This document shows, piece after piece, positions 1 to 10,398 of a stretch of 64,000 bases of DNA (within the stretch, counting starts at the first letter, position 1; every line of letters begins with the position of its first letter). Under the pieces are notes generated by a model. That model ran no database searches and was not told the origin of the DNA. It was given only the letters and a program-made list of their open reading frames with translations. This stretch comes from Rhodospirillaceae bacterium (GTDB lineage: Bacteria > Pseudomonadota > Alphaproteobacteria > Rhodospirillales > Rhodospirillaceae), in the NCBI GenBank assembly GCA_018666155.1, contig JABJAH010000006.1:36579-100578 (forward strand), given 5' to 3'. The translations under genes and the position numbers were made by a program.

Positions 1-678
1 GAGTCACACTTTATTTCAGGTGTCACAGAGCGACGTTTTAACACAGCGATCGTGCGCGGACTGATTGTTCACTACCGTGTTTACCGCCCTGACGGTACCG
101 TGGTCTTTTCGTCTGACCAGCCTGGCAAAGCGTTGGCGCTATCCGATGACGATAGGCGCACACTGCAAGAGGTGGACTCGGTTTCACGCAGCGGTTTAAT
201 CGACGATGACGGCGTGGTCGTGTCTAAGCTAGATCTTAAGCCACTCAATTTTGTGATCGTTGATGACGAAATCGCGATTCTTAATTTAATCGGCGCGATG
301 TTGGTTAATGCGGGAGTCAAGAAAGTCCATAAGTGCAAGTCTGCTCAGGAGGCACAGAACATTCTGACCGACGGCAATGTATCTGTTGATTGCGTCATGT
401 CTGACCACGGTATGCAGCCGGTCACCGGCCTTGAATTGCTGCAAAAGATTCGGGCAGGAAATAATCTAGGGATAAGCCGTAACTTGCGTTTCGTTATGTT
501 AACGGGGCATGGCGATGAAGAGGTTGTGAAGACGGCTCTCGCTCTCGATGTCGACGCTTATGTCATGAAGCCTATTTCTCAAGGCGGCCTAATATCAGCC
601 GTAGAGCGCGCTTTTGCGCGTAAACGAATGCTCAAAACTGGCCCAGACTATGAGGCTATTGCGCTGCCGTCGCTATGA
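1..678 (+). CDS. Response-regulator receiver (REC) domain protein, 5' end outside window
   Basis: The C-terminal half is a CheY-like receiver domain. It carries the acidic pair in IVDDE, the phospho-acceptor Asp in VMSDHGM, the Thr of MLTGHGD and the invariant Lys of VMKPIS. The domain is followed by a short basic tail and no DNA-binding output domain, so it probably acts through protein contacts. The frame is open to base 1, and the residues before the GTG at 52 read as sensible protein, so the gene is probably cut by the window edge. If the GTG at 52 were the start the product would be 208 aa. The roughly 65 residues before the receiver domain are unrecognised. It converges on the aminotransferase gene that ends at 714. 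Confidence 0.8.
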   Translation, partial: ESHFISGVTERRFNTAIVRGLIVHYRVYRPDGTVVFSSDQPGKALALSDDDRRTLQEVDSVSRSGLIDDDGVVVSKLDLKPLNFVIVDDEIAILNLIGAMLVNAGVKKVHKCKSAQEAQNILTDGNVSVDCVMSDHGMQPVTGLELLQKIRAGNNLGISRNLRFVMLTGHGDEEVVKTALALDVDAYVMKPISQGGLISAVERAFARKRMLKTGPDYEAIALPSL

Positions 679-713
679 ACCCAGGAAAGCAATCATTCTG
701 AATTCATTTAGAT

Positions 714-1895
714 CTATCGAGCTGCAGCGCTGATCGTTGTTCGAAGTGTATCTGCCATGAATGCAATGTTTCCGTCGGTTAACGTCGGATGCACGGGCAG
801 CATGAGTGTACGGTCTGCGATGCTCGCCGCATTGGGTCGCGGATTAGACGTATTAATAGAAGCGTTGGCAAAGGCCTTTTCGCCTGCAATGTCAGGGCAA
901 GCGCCTATACGCGCCGGCACGCCGTGTAAATTGAGTTCATCTGCAATCAGATCCCTCGTCCAACTTCCAGACAAAGCGCTCGGGTCGATCAGGATGTTGT
1001 ACTTATAATAACTGTGCTGAACGGTATCCGGCGGTGTGAGGTCAACGATACCGGCCAGACCACTAAGCGCTGAGGTGAGTGCAGCGGCATTGCGCCGGCG
1101 CGCGGTAACCCAGCCGTCAAGTTTACGCAGTTGTAGCCGGCCGATCGCAGATTGAGATTCTGTTAAGCGCCAGTTGGTGGAAAACGTATCGACGAGCCAT
1201 TTAAAGCCCGTTGAATCGTCTGGCGTATTGGCGCGCTTATAATTCCAGCCATGATCCCGTAGAGACCACATGCGCTCATACAACGCAGTGTTGTTCGTTA
1301 GCGCCATGCCACCTTCGCCGCCGGTGGAAATTATTTTGTCCTGACAGAACGAGAAGCAACCGATGTCACCAAGCGTGCCAACTGCCTTGCCCTTGTACAA
1401 AGCACCATGCGCTTGAGCGCAGTCTTCAATAACGGCTAGGCCAGAAGCGCGGGCAACGGAAAGTATGGCGTCCATGTCGGCGGGCCAACCAGCCAAATGG
1501 ACCGGAATAACCGCACGCGTTCGTTCGGTTAGAACGGCCGCGAGCGTTTCTTGATCAAGATTCTGTGAAATCGGATCAATGTCGGCGACGACCGGTGTCG
1601 CGCCACACCGAACGACAGCCGCGGCGGTCGCGACGAAGGTTCGTGCAGGAACGACAACTTCATCGCCGGGCCCAATATTGAGAGCAGAAAGGGCGAGTTC
1701 CAGCGCGGCCGTGCCGTTGGCAACGGTCAGAGCATGTTGCGCTTTCGTCGCAGCGGCATATTCCGCTTCAAAAGCTGTTCCTTCATCGCCCGTTCTATAA
1801 TTGACGCGCCCAGATTTCAGGACAGCGGCGACGGCTTGGATTTCGTCCTCATCATAGAATGGCCAAGGTGCAAGTTTTGAATCGTGATCAGACAT
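714..1895 (-). CDS. DegT/DnrJ/EryC1/StrS-family PLP aminotransferase
   Basis: A 393-aa fold-type I, PLP-dependent sugar aminotransferase of the kind that aminates nucleotide-linked keto-sugars for surface polysaccharides or glycolipids. The family pattern is complete: ANGTAALELAL near residue 60 for phosphate binding, GDEVVVPARTFVATA, VIEDCAQAHGA with the pyridine-nitrogen Asp, and SFCQDKIISTGGEGGM with the Schiff-base Lys. The length is normal. The start is the ATG just below 1895. A divergent membrane protein with a GT-C-like start lies 226 bases away, which fits a small surface-glycan locus, but no other sugar genes are present. The substrate cannot be told from sequence. Confidence 0.9.
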   Translation of the reverse strand: MSDHDSKLAPWPFYDEDEIQAVAAVLKSGRVNYRTGDEGTAFEAEYAAATKAQHALTVANGTAALELALSALNIGPGDEVVVPARTFVATAAAVVRCGATPVVADIDPISQNLDQETLAAVLTERTRAVIPVHLAGWPADMDAILSVARASGLAVIEDCAQAHGALYKGKAVGTLGDIGCFSFCQDKIISTGGEGGMALTNNTALYERMWSLRDHGWNYKRANTPDDSTGFKWLVDTFSTNWRLTESQSAIGRLQLRKLDGWVTARRRNAAALTSALSGLAGIVDLTPPDTVQHSYYKYNILIDPSALSGSWTRDLIADELNLHGVPARIGACPDIAGEKAFANASINTSNPRPNAASIADRTLMLPVHPTLTDGNIAFMADTLRTTISAAAR

Positions 1896-2121
1896 ATTCC
1901 AAAAGCAATTCGTTTAGTTTGCTGCAACGTGTGACGCGATGTGTACCAGTCATCGGTTTGCCTTAGCGGTCGCCCTGCGTCAATGGCATCATACGCCGTT
2001 CTATAACTCATAAAGGGCGGCTATCGTCTTGATCGACGTATCGTGCTCATGGCAATCTTAACAATGCTCGGTCTATTCCCGATGTCATTCATTTATATTT
2101 AGTCGGGATCGCGAAGGTTTC

Positions 2122-3222
2122 ATGACCCCCAACCAGCCAAATGCCATAGCGCGTCCAGCCTGGAGCGGCCCTGTGTCGGCGGCTTTGATCATATTCGGCC
2201 TAATCGCGTTGGCATTTCTAACGCATCTCGGCTTCTTTGCGATTGGGGTTGGTCCGACGGACCTCGAAGCTTTTTATGTCGAGGCTAGCGCTGGGTCTTC
2301 GGTCTACGGGTCAGTACAAACGTTGCTGCAATCTTTGTTTGGCGATTCAATTGTGGTTGGCCGGGCATTCTCTGTGATCTGCGCCATGACCGGCTTGGTA
2401 TTGTTAGCTCGCCTTTGTGCGTCATGGACAGGTGATGTGATCGTCGGTGCTGTTATGCCGCTCGGCTTACTTATGTTTCCCCAAGCCGCGTTTGTTTTTG
2501 CTTTGGCGACACCCCATGCGCTTATGATGCTTCTGACCATTGTTGGTCTTATGGCCGCGACACGAGTGAGCGAGGGCAGGCCGTTTGTTGCACCTATGCA
2601 GGTTGGTGGTGTGTGTGGCGTTTTAATCTTTCTCGATCCGGCAGGCCTAGGTATTGCCGCAGGGATCGTTGCGTTTGTTATCCTTGAACGCCGCGACCGA
2701 ACTTTTCTAACGACACTCGTAGCGATGGTGATCATTGTCGGATTGGTGCTCAGTCTTTTGTTCCCCATCCCGCTTTCGGCAGAGCTGCCTTCGGGTTTGG
2801 TTGAGACTCGCGCCCTAACACTGCAAGACGGCTTGTGGCGGGGTTTCGCGATGCTTTGGGTTGCTCTCGCTTTTAGTGCTGTTGCATTGTGGCGTTCGGC
2901 GGCGCTCAGACTCAGTCTTGGCGACCACGCGGTTCGCCGGTCCGTGGCACTTGGTCTTTCGTTTGTAATAGCAACTCTATGGCTGATCTATGGAATCGCG
3001 CCGCCACCGGCGGACGTTCCCGTGTGGTTTACAGCGATCCTTGTTCTTGGCGTTGTGTCTGCTCTGCCCTTGGTGCTGTGGATTCGTTTCGTGATGCCAT
3101 CAATCCAATCGGTCTGGATATGGATTCTCTTGCCAGTGGTGATGTACAGCTGTTTTTGGGTGGTTTTAGGGCCCATCAATCTAGGCGCTTTCCCGTACGA
3201 CCAAATTGAGAGCCGACCCTAG
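2122..3222 (+). CDS. Polytopic membrane protein, GT-C (PMT/ArnT)-like N-terminus
   Basis: A 366-aa, very hydrophobic protein with about nine or ten membrane spans. After the first span (about residues 18-42) a loop reads GPTDLEAFYVEAS, and LFGDSIVVGRAFS follows. This resembles the first periplasmic loop and second span of lipid-linked-sugar glycosyltransferases of the PMT/ArnT superfamily, where an Asp in that loop is catalytic. The usual family length is 450-550 aa with a soluble C-terminal domain, which is missing here. It may be a reduced glycosyltransferase or an unrelated membrane protein. The divergent aminotransferase is its only possible functional neighbour. Confidence 0.6.
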   Translation: MTPNQPNAIARPAWSGPVSAALIIFGLIALAFLTHLGFFAIGVGPTDLEAFYVEASAGSSVYGSVQTLLQSLFGDSIVVGRAFSVICAMTGLVLLARLCASWTGDVIVGAVMPLGLLMFPQAAFVFALATPHALMMLLTIVGLMAATRVSEGRPFVAPMQVGGVCGVLIFLDPAGLGIAAGIVAFVILERRDRTFLTTLVAMVIIVGLVLSLLFPIPLSAELPSGLVETRALTLQDGLWRGFAMLWVALAFSAVALWRSAALRLSLGDHAVRRSVALGLSFVIATLWLIYGIAPPPADVPVWFTAILVLGVVSALPLVLWIRFVMPSIQSVWIWILLPVVMYSCFWVVLGPINLGAFPYDQIESRP

Positions 3223-3530
3223 AGATATCTGGCCACCGGAGCGTCGATTCCCCCATTTTGTAAAGAAATCCGGGATTCTCAACATCTGCCGTATAAGACT
3301 CTCTTAAGGAAATGCTGCTAAGTCATTGATTTATTGAAGCATCTTAGAAGTCGATCTGAGCGTTTATAGACAATAGGCGTGATTTGGGTCCATATTATGC
3401 GCGATCACATGAGACCTCGGTTCACTCGACCGAGACACGTTAGACCTGACGTTGGCGCGCGACGGATTAACCGTAACGCGCCTTTCTGCGTTGTCTGGCT
3501 GCTTTTCGCTGAAAAGGCATACAACTGAGT
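3223..3530. other. Intergenic stretch before the subtilase gene
   Basis: This 308-base stretch separates two plus-strand genes. I see no convincing reading frame with a ribosome-binding site, no terminator with a T-run and no repeat. The imperfect inverted repeat CTCGG...CCGAG near 3417-3435 is too weak to name. It probably holds the promoter of the protease gene. Confidence 0.5.
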
Positions 3531-5669
3531 ATGATTCTCTGGGCTAAAAAATGCATAAGCAGAACGGTGCGGGCGGCACGGTATGGCGTCGTTGCTCTGC
3601 TTGTCGGTGCGGCCGCGACTCCGGCCCACGCCCAAATAGAGAGCATTCTTCAACAATTGGAAGCCAACGGCCATGCGCGCGTTATCGTTCGCATGAAGGC
3701 GGCGGCTGAGGGCCAAGCGTGGACACAGGCGGCATCCGTGTATGAGCAGCGGGCCACCGTCGAGCAAATGCGTCGCAGTTTAGAATCGTCTTTGGCCGCC
3801 AGCGATCTTGTCATCGATCAATCATTTTCCAGCTTGCCTTTCGTTGGTCTGCAAATCGACCGTGAGCGATTAGGGGCACTCCTCTCTCTGAGCGACGTTG
3901 CCGGTGTCTATCCAGTCACCGTTGAACGTAAGGCCAAGCCACAAACATCCTCAGCATTCGAAGGTCCGGCGGTAGCCTCTTCTGTTCCGTCTATTGATGT
4001 CGAAGACGCCTGGGCCCGTGGTTACGATGGGGACGGTCTAACCGTCGCTGTTATAGATGGTGGCATTGCAATTAATCATGCGATGCTGAGTGGCAAGGCT
4101 GTTGGTGCAGCATGTTTCTCGGCCACGTTTGGTGGGGATACGTTTACCCAATGCCCCTCTGGTCAGACACCGGAGATCGGCCCAGCCGCGGCTTCCAATT
4201 GCCCATTTGGGTCGGATCGGTGCGATCATGGAACTCATGTTGCATCCGTAGCGGTCGGCAATGACGGAACCAATTTTGGTGTTGCGCGCGGCGCCCAACT
4301 TATGCCGATTGATGTGTTCTCCGAAGTGACCGATGAGAGTGTCTGTGATCCCGATCCTGCTCCTTGTGAGTTGACGGATTCTCTAGCAGTTCTTGATGCA
4401 TTGAATTACGTCAATGAGAACGTCGATACTTTTAATGTCGTTGCGGTGAATCTCAGTGTTGGCGGCGGCTCAAATACTGGCCCGTGCGATTCGGATCCAC
4501 GTAAAGTTGTGATCGACATGTTACGTGAAAAAGGAGTGGCAACGACCGCAGCGGCGGGCAATCAAGGATCTAACGGCGCGACCAATGCGCCAGCGTGTAT
4601 CTCTTCGGCAGTTGGCGTGGGTGCTACCAATGACGGCACGACTGTTGCGTCATTCTCAAACTTCGCATCCTTCATGGATGTCATGGCGCCCGGCGTTAAT
4701 ATCCGCGCTGCTGATCCTGCGGGTGGTTTACGGACCTTGAGTGGTACGTCGATGGCAACACCGCACGTTGCTGGTGCCTACGCTGTCATTCGGTCTGCGA
4801 TGGGCGAGGCCGCTCTCGACGAGATTGATACGGCAATATCTGTCACCGGGTTAGATGTATCGAGGACGGGGCAGAATTTCACCTTGCCTCGAATTCGGGT
4901 GCACCAAGCGATTCTAGAACTGCAGGGCATCAACATTAAGGTGTTTAACAACGTTATTGGATCACGCACCACGGATGTGGGTGAGTCCTTTATCCGTCTT
5001 CATAATTCCTCGTCTGAAACAGGCCGCGCCCGCGTCACCTTGCGCGATGCGGAAACGGGCGCACCGCTCGGGCGTTGGACGAGTCCTAATATTCCGGCAC
5101 ATGCGTCTTTTCAGTTTGACGTCAGCCGACTCGAGTCCGAGGCCGAGGCCGATACAGTCATCGCCCGCGACGACCGCACTTATTATAACTTGGTGGTGGA
5201 GTCGGGGTTTGACGGCTCTATGCAACACGTTCTTTGGCAAAGAACTGCAGGCGTTCTATCAAATATGACCAGCTGTCCCGACGGTGTGTCGGGGGGCGAG
5301 CGGACGCTTCTCAATGTCCATAGCCCCAATATTTTACAGTATCCATCCGCCGTTCGCGTTTACAACGATAGCGCTTCAGCCAGCAGCGGCGTATTGGAAA
5401 TCTTCAATGCGACGACCGGTGAAGCCGTTGGACAGTGGACGTCTCCGCCTATTGAGGCCGGTGCTGCCTACGAGGCGTCTTTGTCGGAGATCATCACCGA
5501 TATCGAAACCGGCGGCGAAACGAACGACATCGCGGATAGTCTGCCAGCGCATCTTAACGTTGAGCTTTCCAGCGACTTTAATGGCTATCTGCAGCACACT
5601 ATTCTCAACAGACGCTCCGAAGTTCTAACGGACATGTCTGCCAAGTGTGCGCTCGGTAACAACAGCTAA
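3531..5669 (+). CDS. Secreted subtilisin-like serine protease (S8) with duplicated C-terminal module
   Basis: A 712-aa exported protease. A signal peptide ends at about residue 34 (AHA before Gln). Residues 40-125 read like an I9-type propeptide. The catalytic domain spans about 165-455 with Asp176 (AVIDGG), His233 (DHGTHVAS), oxyanion Asn344 (AAGNQGS) and Ser407 (GTSMATPHVAG), so the triad is intact. Cysteines at about 195, 208, 224 and 231 suggest disulfides. After residue 475 come two related modules of about 115 residues. Each contains G(R/Q)WTSP.I, then a segment ending in QH, then L..M(T/S)..C. I do not recognise this module. It stands alone, without a dedicated secretion system nearby. 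Confidence 0.9.
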   Translation: MILWAKKCISRTVRAARYGVVALLVGAAATPAHAQIESILQQLEANGHARVIVRMKAAAEGQAWTQAASVYEQRATVEQMRRSLESSLAASDLVIDQSFSSLPFVGLQIDRERLGALLSLSDVAGVYPVTVERKAKPQTSSAFEGPAVASSVPSIDVEDAWARGYDGDGLTVAVIDGGIAINHAMLSGKAVGAACFSATFGGDTFTQCPSGQTPEIGPAAASNCPFGSDRCDHGTHVASVAVGNDGTNFGVARGAQLMPIDVFSEVTDESVCDPDPAPCELTDSLAVLDALNYVNENVDTFNVVAVNLSVGGGSNTGPCDSDPRKVVIDMLREKGVATTAAAGNQGSNGATNAPACISSAVGVGATNDGTTVASFSNFASFMDVMAPGVNIRAADPAGGLRTLSGTSMATPHVAGAYAVIRSAMGEAALDEIDTAISVTGLDVSRTGQNFTLPRIRVHQAILELQGINIKVFNNVIGSRTTDVGESFIRLHNSSSETGRARVTLRDAETGAPLGRWTSPNIPAHASFQFDVSRLESEAEADTVIARDDRTYYNLVVESGFDGSMQHVLWQRTAGVLSNMTSCPDGVSGGERTLLNVHSPNILQYPSAVRVYNDSASASSGVLEIFNATTGEAVGQWTSPPIEAGAAYEASLSEIITDIETGGETNDIADSLPAHLNVELSSDFNGYLQHTILNRRSEVLTDMSAKCALGNNS

Positions 5670-5695
5670 TAGTCACCGCGCGCTGCTGCAACGCA

Positions 5696-6364
5696 TTAAG
5701 TCGTCACCATGCCCTGCCCGGTTTTGATGAGTTCCTCCGGCGCGACTTCATCCCGACGCTCAGGAATTTCTACACCGCGCTGGCAGGCTGGCCGTTCAGC
5801 CATGGCTTCGTGCCATCTTTTGACGTGGTCTAGCCCGTCGATCGAAACGCCTGACCAATCGTGGGTACGGACCCAGGCCCAGTTCGCGATGTCGGCAATG
5901 GAATACGCGCCCGCCAGCCATTCATTGTTGGCGAGGTGCGAATCCAACACCTCGAATAGACGTCGACTTTCATTTTGGTAGCGTGCGATCGCCGGTGGAA
6001 TTTCTTCAGGGAAGTATCGAAAGAATACGTTCGCCTGCCCCATCATCGGGCCGATCCCACCCATTTGAAACATAAGCCACTGCATAACCAGTGACCGACC
6101 ATTGACGTCGGTCGGCATCAGGCGCCCGGTTTTTTCGGCGAGATAAACCAAAATGGCACCAGATTCGAACACGGCAAAATCATCAGCATCATGGTCGATA
6201 ATCACGGGGATGCGCCCGTTCGGATTGAGCGCAAGAAACCAGGGCTCCTTCTGCACCTTCTCCTTCAGGCTTATGGTCTTCACTGTGTAGGGCAGTTCCA
6301 ACTCTTCAAGAGCGATTGAAACCTTGTACCCGTTCGGTGTTCGTGATGTGAGCAGTTCGATCAT
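5696..6364 (-). CDS. Glutathione S-transferase family protein (YfcG/Ure2-like)
   Basis: A 222-aa cytosolic protein with an N-terminal thioredoxin-like domain and an all-helical C-terminal domain, the usual GST length. [14 protein letters not shown] at the N-terminus, NPNGRIPVI with the cis-Pro, and [15 protein letters not shown], which binds the gamma-glutamyl part of glutathione, place it with the nu-class YfcG/Ure2-like group. That group tends to work as disulfide-bond oxidoreductases rather than classical transferases. There is no classical Tyr or Cys at the first-strand position; the Thr/Asn in TPN takes its place, as in YfcG. Its physiological substrate is unknown. It converges on the protease gene 27 bases away. 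Confidence 0.88.
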   Translation of the reverse strand: MIELLTSRTPNGYKVSIALEELELPYTVKTISLKEKVQKEPWFLALNPNGRIPVIIDHDADDFAVFESGAILVYLAEKTGRLMPTDVNGRSLVMQWLMFQMGGIGPMMGQANVFFRYFPEEIPPAIARYQNESRRLFEVLDSHLANNEWLAGAYSIADIANWAWVRTHDWSGVSIDGLDHVKRWHEAMAERPACQRGVEIPERRDEVAPEELIKTGQGMVTT

Positions 6365-6477
6365 TGGCTTGTATCCTGGTTCATCATTTTCTATGTCCTC
6401 TCATTACACAGTATGCCCATGCGCTGAAAGGCTGCGGCGCCGTCAGTCGTCCAATCGTGAAGAGGCGTGTGGCGGCC

Positions 6478-6978
6478 CTAATCGGCGACGCCACGTTTCC
6501 TGAATTTCCGCCGGCGTGGTTGGCCGAACACCAGAGTGATCGGCAATTTGATAATTTCATATGCGACAAGCGCTAGAACGATGCCGATGCACACGTAGAC
6601 AAGCGCATTTGTATCTAATGGAAGGGCCGGAACAAAATCGTTCAAAGTGCCGGCTATGATGCCGTCGTCCGCTTTGTTGAGAAACGTGAAGGGGCGTGAG
6701 AGCAACCCGGACTCAGAGATGGTGTCGTATGCCGATTGAAGCTCGTTAACCCGCAGGCTGGCGTCCGCTTCAAGTTCCTGCCTCACCGTATTGCTCATCG
6801 TTTGATAGCGCACACCGTTCTCGATGCGGTCCAAATTCAGCTTTGCTTCATCTAGATGGCCACCCAAGCGCTGGAGATATTGATTGATAAACGCCTGAAC
6901 CTGGGAGGCCGCCATGCCCGCCGCGGCAGCAAGGCCTGCCCCAATGAGCATATCAAGTTTCTGTATGAGCCAGTCCAA
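6478..6978 (-). CDS. Small membrane protein, probably DUF2937 family
   Basis: A 166-aa protein with an N-terminal hydrophobic segment (about residues 10-30, Ala/Gly rich) followed by SQVQAFINQYLQRLGGHLDEA. This is the pattern I associate with DUF2937 membrane proteins of Proteobacteria. A central amphipathic, charged stretch (about 45-95) looks helical, and a second span lies near residues 125-148 (ALVYVCIGIVLALVAYEI). A basic C-terminal tail (PRRRKFRKRG) should lie in the cytoplasm. No function is known for the family. It is transcribed towards the GST gene and is divergent from queA. Confidence 0.6.
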   Translation of the reverse strand: MDWLIQKLDMLIGAGLAAAAGMAASQVQAFINQYLQRLGGHLDEAKLNLDRIENGVRYQTMSNTVRQELEADASLRVNELQSAYDTISESGLLSRPFTFLNKADDGIIAGTLNDFVPALPLDTNALVYVCIGIVLALVAYEIIKLPITLVFGQPRRRKFRKRGVAD

Positions 6979-7116
6979 CGAACAACCTTCCCTCAGTGAT
7001 CGTGCATCATACCGGGTGGGCGTCGTTCATTCCAATCCGCAGTGCACCGGTCTATAAACCGCCGCATAATGGATAATTGTGGCGGCGGCGTGTCGCCCGG
7101 ATTAGGGCATACCCCC

Positions 7117-8151
7117 ATGCGAGTCGATCAGTTTGATTTTTCGCTTCCGGCTGACCGGATCGCTGGGAGGCCAGTCAGTCCGCGCGACGCAGCGCAGCTG
7201 CTGCACGTTACGAATGAAAAGCTCACGGATCTCGGCGTGCGTGATTTGCCCGACCTTCTGGCCGATGGTGACGTCCTTGTGTTTAACGATACGCGGGTTA
7301 TCCCCGCCCGCCTTTTCGGAAAAAGGGGCGAGATCGACGTCGAACTACTGCTCCACCGCGCTGAAACGGCGGAGATATGGCAGGCGCTTGCACGGCCGGC
7401 AAAACGGCTAAAGCCGGGCGATATCGTTCAATTCTCAGAGTCTTTTTCCGCCGAAGTCGTTGGCCGGGCGGACGACGGGTCCGTTCGGGTGAGGTTCGAT
7501 TTGCAGCCAGACGCGCTGTCGGCGGCCCTACAGGAGCATGGCCACATGCCGTTACCGCCCTATATGGGTCGAGACGACGACGAGCAGGACCGTCAGGACT
7601 ATCAGACCATTTATGCGGCGGAGGACGGGGCCGTAGCGGCACCAACCGCGGGTTTGCATTTCACCTCAGATTTAATGGACCGCCTCAAAGCGAAGGGCAT
7701 TGCGACGTCTTTTATAACTCTCCACGTCGGGCTCGGGACCTTTCAACCGATGAAAGTCGACGACACGGACGATCACGTGATGCATCACGAGTGGGGTCAT
7801 ATCCGTGAAGATGATGCCGCATTTCTCAGCACCGCCAAGCGCGATGGTCGCCGGATCGTCGCTGTCGGGACGACCAGTTTAAGAACATTGGAGTCGGCCT
7901 CTGGTGAGGATGGGTCGATTCGCCCCTTCGCGGCTGAGACGGACCTGTTTATTGTGCCAGGGTATCGGTTCAAGGCTGTCGACGTTCTTATGACAAATTT
8001 TCATCTTCCTCGTTCGACGTTGTACATGCTGGTGTCGGCGTTCGCCGGGATCGATCGCATGAAGGCGGCTTACGCTCACGCCATTGAATCGGGATATCGC
8101 TTTTACTCCTACGGCGACGCCTGCTTACTTGATTGTGCGGATCGGCCATGA
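7117..8151 (+). CDS. queA: S-adenosylmethionine:tRNA ribosyltransferase-isomerase
   Basis: QueA moves the ribosyl part of S-adenosylmethionine onto 7-aminomethyl-7-deazaguanine in tRNA to give epoxyqueuosine, the penultimate step of queuosine synthesis. The 344-aa product starts [11 protein letters not shown], the usual family N-terminus, so I use the ATG at 7117 rather than the longer frame from 7042. Family blocks are present: [52 protein letters not shown] and [17 protein letters not shown]. The stop overlaps the tgt start as ATGA, so translation is coupled. It is the first gene of a queuosine operon. Confidence 0.97.
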   Translation: MRVDQFDFSLPADRIAGRPVSPRDAAQLLHVTNEKLTDLGVRDLPDLLADGDVLVFNDTRVIPARLFGKRGEIDVELLLHRAETAEIWQALARPAKRLKPGDIVQFSESFSAEVVGRADDGSVRVRFDLQPDALSAALQEHGHMPLPPYMGRDDDEQDRQDYQTIYAAEDGAVAAPTAGLHFTSDLMDRLKAKGIATSFITLHVGLGTFQPMKVDDTDDHVMHHEWGHIREDDAAFLSTAKRDGRRIVAVGTTSLRTLESASGEDGSIRPFAAETDLFIVPGYRFKAVDVLMTNFHLPRSTLYMLVSAFAGIDRMKAAYAHAIESGYRFYSYGDACLLDCADRP

Positions 8152-9281
8152 CGGAGACGGCTTTTTCTTTGGCAATTGAAGCGACCGATGGTCAGGCGCG
8201 TGTCGGGCAGCTGCACACGGCGCACGGGGTTGTTGATACGCCAGCGTTTATGCCGGTTGGTACGGCGGCAACCGTAAAAGCGATGACCGCGGATACGGTT
8301 GCATCGACCGGCGCGCAGATGATTTTGGGCAACACCTATCACCTGATGCTGCGCCCAGGGTCTGACCGCATAGAAGCTCTTGGCGGTTTGCGGCGTTTTA
8401 TGCGCTGGGACGGGCCGGTCCTGACTGACTCTGGTGGATATCAAGTGATGTCGTTGTCCAAGTTGCGCAAGTTAACGGAAGAAGGCGTGACCTTCCAATC
8501 TCATCTTGATGGCAGCAAACATATGCTGACGCCAGAACGGGCGATTGAAATTCAAGATCAATTGGATTCAACCGTCACCATGGTGCTCGATGAATGCACG
8601 CCTTTCCCAGCGACCGAAAAGGAAGCAGCGGACAGCATGCACCTGTCGATGCGATGGGCGGGTCGCTGTCGCGAGGCATTCGTGCAACGTCCAGGGTATG
8701 CCTTGTTTGGTATTGTGCAGGGTGGGGTCTATCCACAGCTCAGGGCCGAATCAGCGGCGGCGCTGATCGAAACCGAATTCGATGGCTATGCGGTCGGCGG
8801 ACTTGCGGTCGGCGAGGGCCAAGATCTTATGTTTGATATTACGGCGGCAACGACCCCGCATCTTCCCGCCGACAAGCCCCGTTACCTCATGGGCGTTGGC
8901 AAGCCGTTGGATATTATTGGCGCCGTGCAGCGGGGCATCGATATGTTTGATTGTGTGCTGCCAACGCGATCTGGCCGCACCGGCCAAGCGTTTACCCGTT
9001 TCGGTACGGTGAACATGCGCAATGCCAGACATGCGGATGACCACCGCCCACTAGATGAGAGCGTTGCTTGTCCTGCTAGCCGCGACTACAGCCGTGCGTA
9101 TCTGCATCATCTTATTAAGTCTGATGAGATTCTCGGGATGATGCTGCTGACTTGGCATAATGTTGCATTCTATCAAAAGTTGATGGCAGATCTTCGTGAT
9201 GCAATTCGGAAGGGCTCACTCGATAGTTTTGCAAGGGCCTTCAGCGCCGATTGGGCACAGGGCGACATTGAACCGATCTGA
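8148..9281 (+). CDS. tgt: tRNA-guanine(34) transglycosylase
   Basis: Tgt swaps guanine for the 7-deazaguanine precursor preQ1 at the wobble position of tRNAs with GUN anticodons. The 377-aa protein has the bacterial family length. It shows [36 protein letters not shown] with the catalytic-region Asp, GIVQGG, the nucleophile Asp in [13 protein letters not shown] context (MFDCVLPTR) and a C-terminal TWHN segment. The zinc ligands usually given by CxCxxC are modified here: the region reads [20 protein letters not shown], with a single Cys where CxCxxC is expected. It begins at the ATG at 8148, overlapping queA by four bases. Confidence 0.96.
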   Translation: MTETAFSLAIEATDGQARVGQLHTAHGVVDTPAFMPVGTAATVKAMTADTVASTGAQMILGNTYHLMLRPGSDRIEALGGLRRFMRWDGPVLTDSGGYQVMSLSKLRKLTEEGVTFQSHLDGSKHMLTPERAIEIQDQLDSTVTMVLDECTPFPATEKEAADSMHLSMRWAGRCREAFVQRPGYALFGIVQGGVYPQLRAESAAALIETEFDGYAVGGLAVGEGQDLMFDITAATTPHLPADKPRYLMGVGKPLDIIGAVQRGIDMFDCVLPTRSGRTGQAFTRFGTVNMRNARHADDHRPLDESVACPASRDYSRAYLHHLIKSDEILGMMLLTWHNVAFYQKLMADLRDAIRKGSLDSFARAFSADWAQGDIEPI

Positions 9282-10398
9282 CTCATATACGGATATCAAG
9301 CTTGCGCTTATCGCTGAGGCGCAACGCTTGGGCTTTGATGATGTTCGTATCGCCAAGGCTCAGGTTCCGTCAGAGGTTTCGAATAATTTTGATGCGTTTA
9401 TTGCCGGTGGTCACCACGGCGATATGGTATGGATGGCGGACAAGGCCGATCGACGACGCGCCCCTCAAGCGTTATGGCCGGAGGTGCGGTCGGTGATTTC
9501 GGTCGCGGTTAATTACGGATCGGCAGCCGATCCATTGGCGCTCTTAGATCAACCAGGCTCCGGTGCTATCAGTGTTTACGCCCGAGGGCGGGACTATCAC
9601 GACATTATTAAAAAGCGCCTCAAACGCCTCGCACGCTGGCTGGTCGAGCAGGTCGAAGAGGCGGACGTGAAGGTGTTTGTCGATACGGCGCCTGTTCTTG
9701 AAAAGCCATTGGCGGAATCAGCGGGGCTGGGGTGGCAGGGCAAGCACACCAACTTGGTCTCGCGAAAATATGGATCGTGGTTATTCCTCGGTGAAGTGTT
9801 CACAACACTCGAGTTGCCGCCCGATGAGCCGGAGCAGGATCACTGTGGATCCTGTACTCGATGTCTTGATGTGTGTCCGACCAACGCCTTTATTGACGCC
9901 CGTCGCCTCGATGCCCGGCGTTGCATTTCCTATCTGACCATCGAACATAAGAGTCATATTGCCGCTGACCTTCGGCCACTGATGGGTAATCGAATCTACG
10001 GTTGCGATGATTGCCTCGCGGTTTGTCCCTGGAATAAATTTGCAGAGGTCGCGGCATCTAATGTCTTGAATTCGCGAATTGAGTTGGAGGCGCCTCAGTT
10101 AGCCGAGCTGGTTCAGCTTGATGACGCAGATTTTCGGACTCTTTTTTCTGGCTCGCCGATCAAGCGTATTGGCCGGGATCGTTTCGTCCGAAATGTCCTA
10201 ATCGCTATCGGCAATAGTGGGATGCCCGGTCTCGGGCGCGTTGTTGAACCCCTATGTGCTGACGACTCTCCGTTGGTTCGGGCCATGGCCATATGGGCGC
10301 TAAGCCGTATATCTTTGGCGCGGGCCGTAGAAAAACGAGAGACTGAAATGGCGCAGGAGCCAGATCCAGATGTGAGGCGTGAATGGGCCGCATTCTAA
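9268..10398 (+). CDS. queG: Epoxyqueuosine reductase
   Basis: QueG is the cobalamin- and iron-sulfur-dependent enzyme that reduces epoxyqueuosine to queuosine, the last step of the pathway. Two [4Fe-4S] motifs are visible: [16 protein letters not shown] and [13 protein letters not shown]. The catalytic-region segment [27 protein letters not shown] is close to family consensus and a HEAT-like helical C-terminus follows. No ATG fits the family N-terminus. I choose the TTG at 9268, which gives [15 protein letters not shown] after four residues and overlaps tgt by 14 bases; the ATG at 9196 would add an unrelated extension. It is the third gene of the queuosine operon. Confidence 0.93.
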   Translation: MNRSDSYTDIKLALIAEAQRLGFDDVRIAKAQVPSEVSNNFDAFIAGGHHGDMVWMADKADRRRAPQALWPEVRSVISVAVNYGSAADPLALLDQPGSGAISVYARGRDYHDIIKKRLKRLARWLVEQVEEADVKVFVDTAPVLEKPLAESAGLGWQGKHTNLVSRKYGSWLFLGEVFTTLELPPDEPEQDHCGSCTRCLDVCPTNAFIDARRLDARRCISYLTIEHKSHIAADLRPLMGNRIYGCDDCLAVCPWNKFAEVAASNVLNSRIELEAPQLAELVQLDDADFRTLFSGSPIKRIGRDRFVRNVLIAIGNSGMPGLGRVVEPLCADDSPLVRAMAIWALSRISLARAVEKRETEMAQEPDPDVRREWAAF

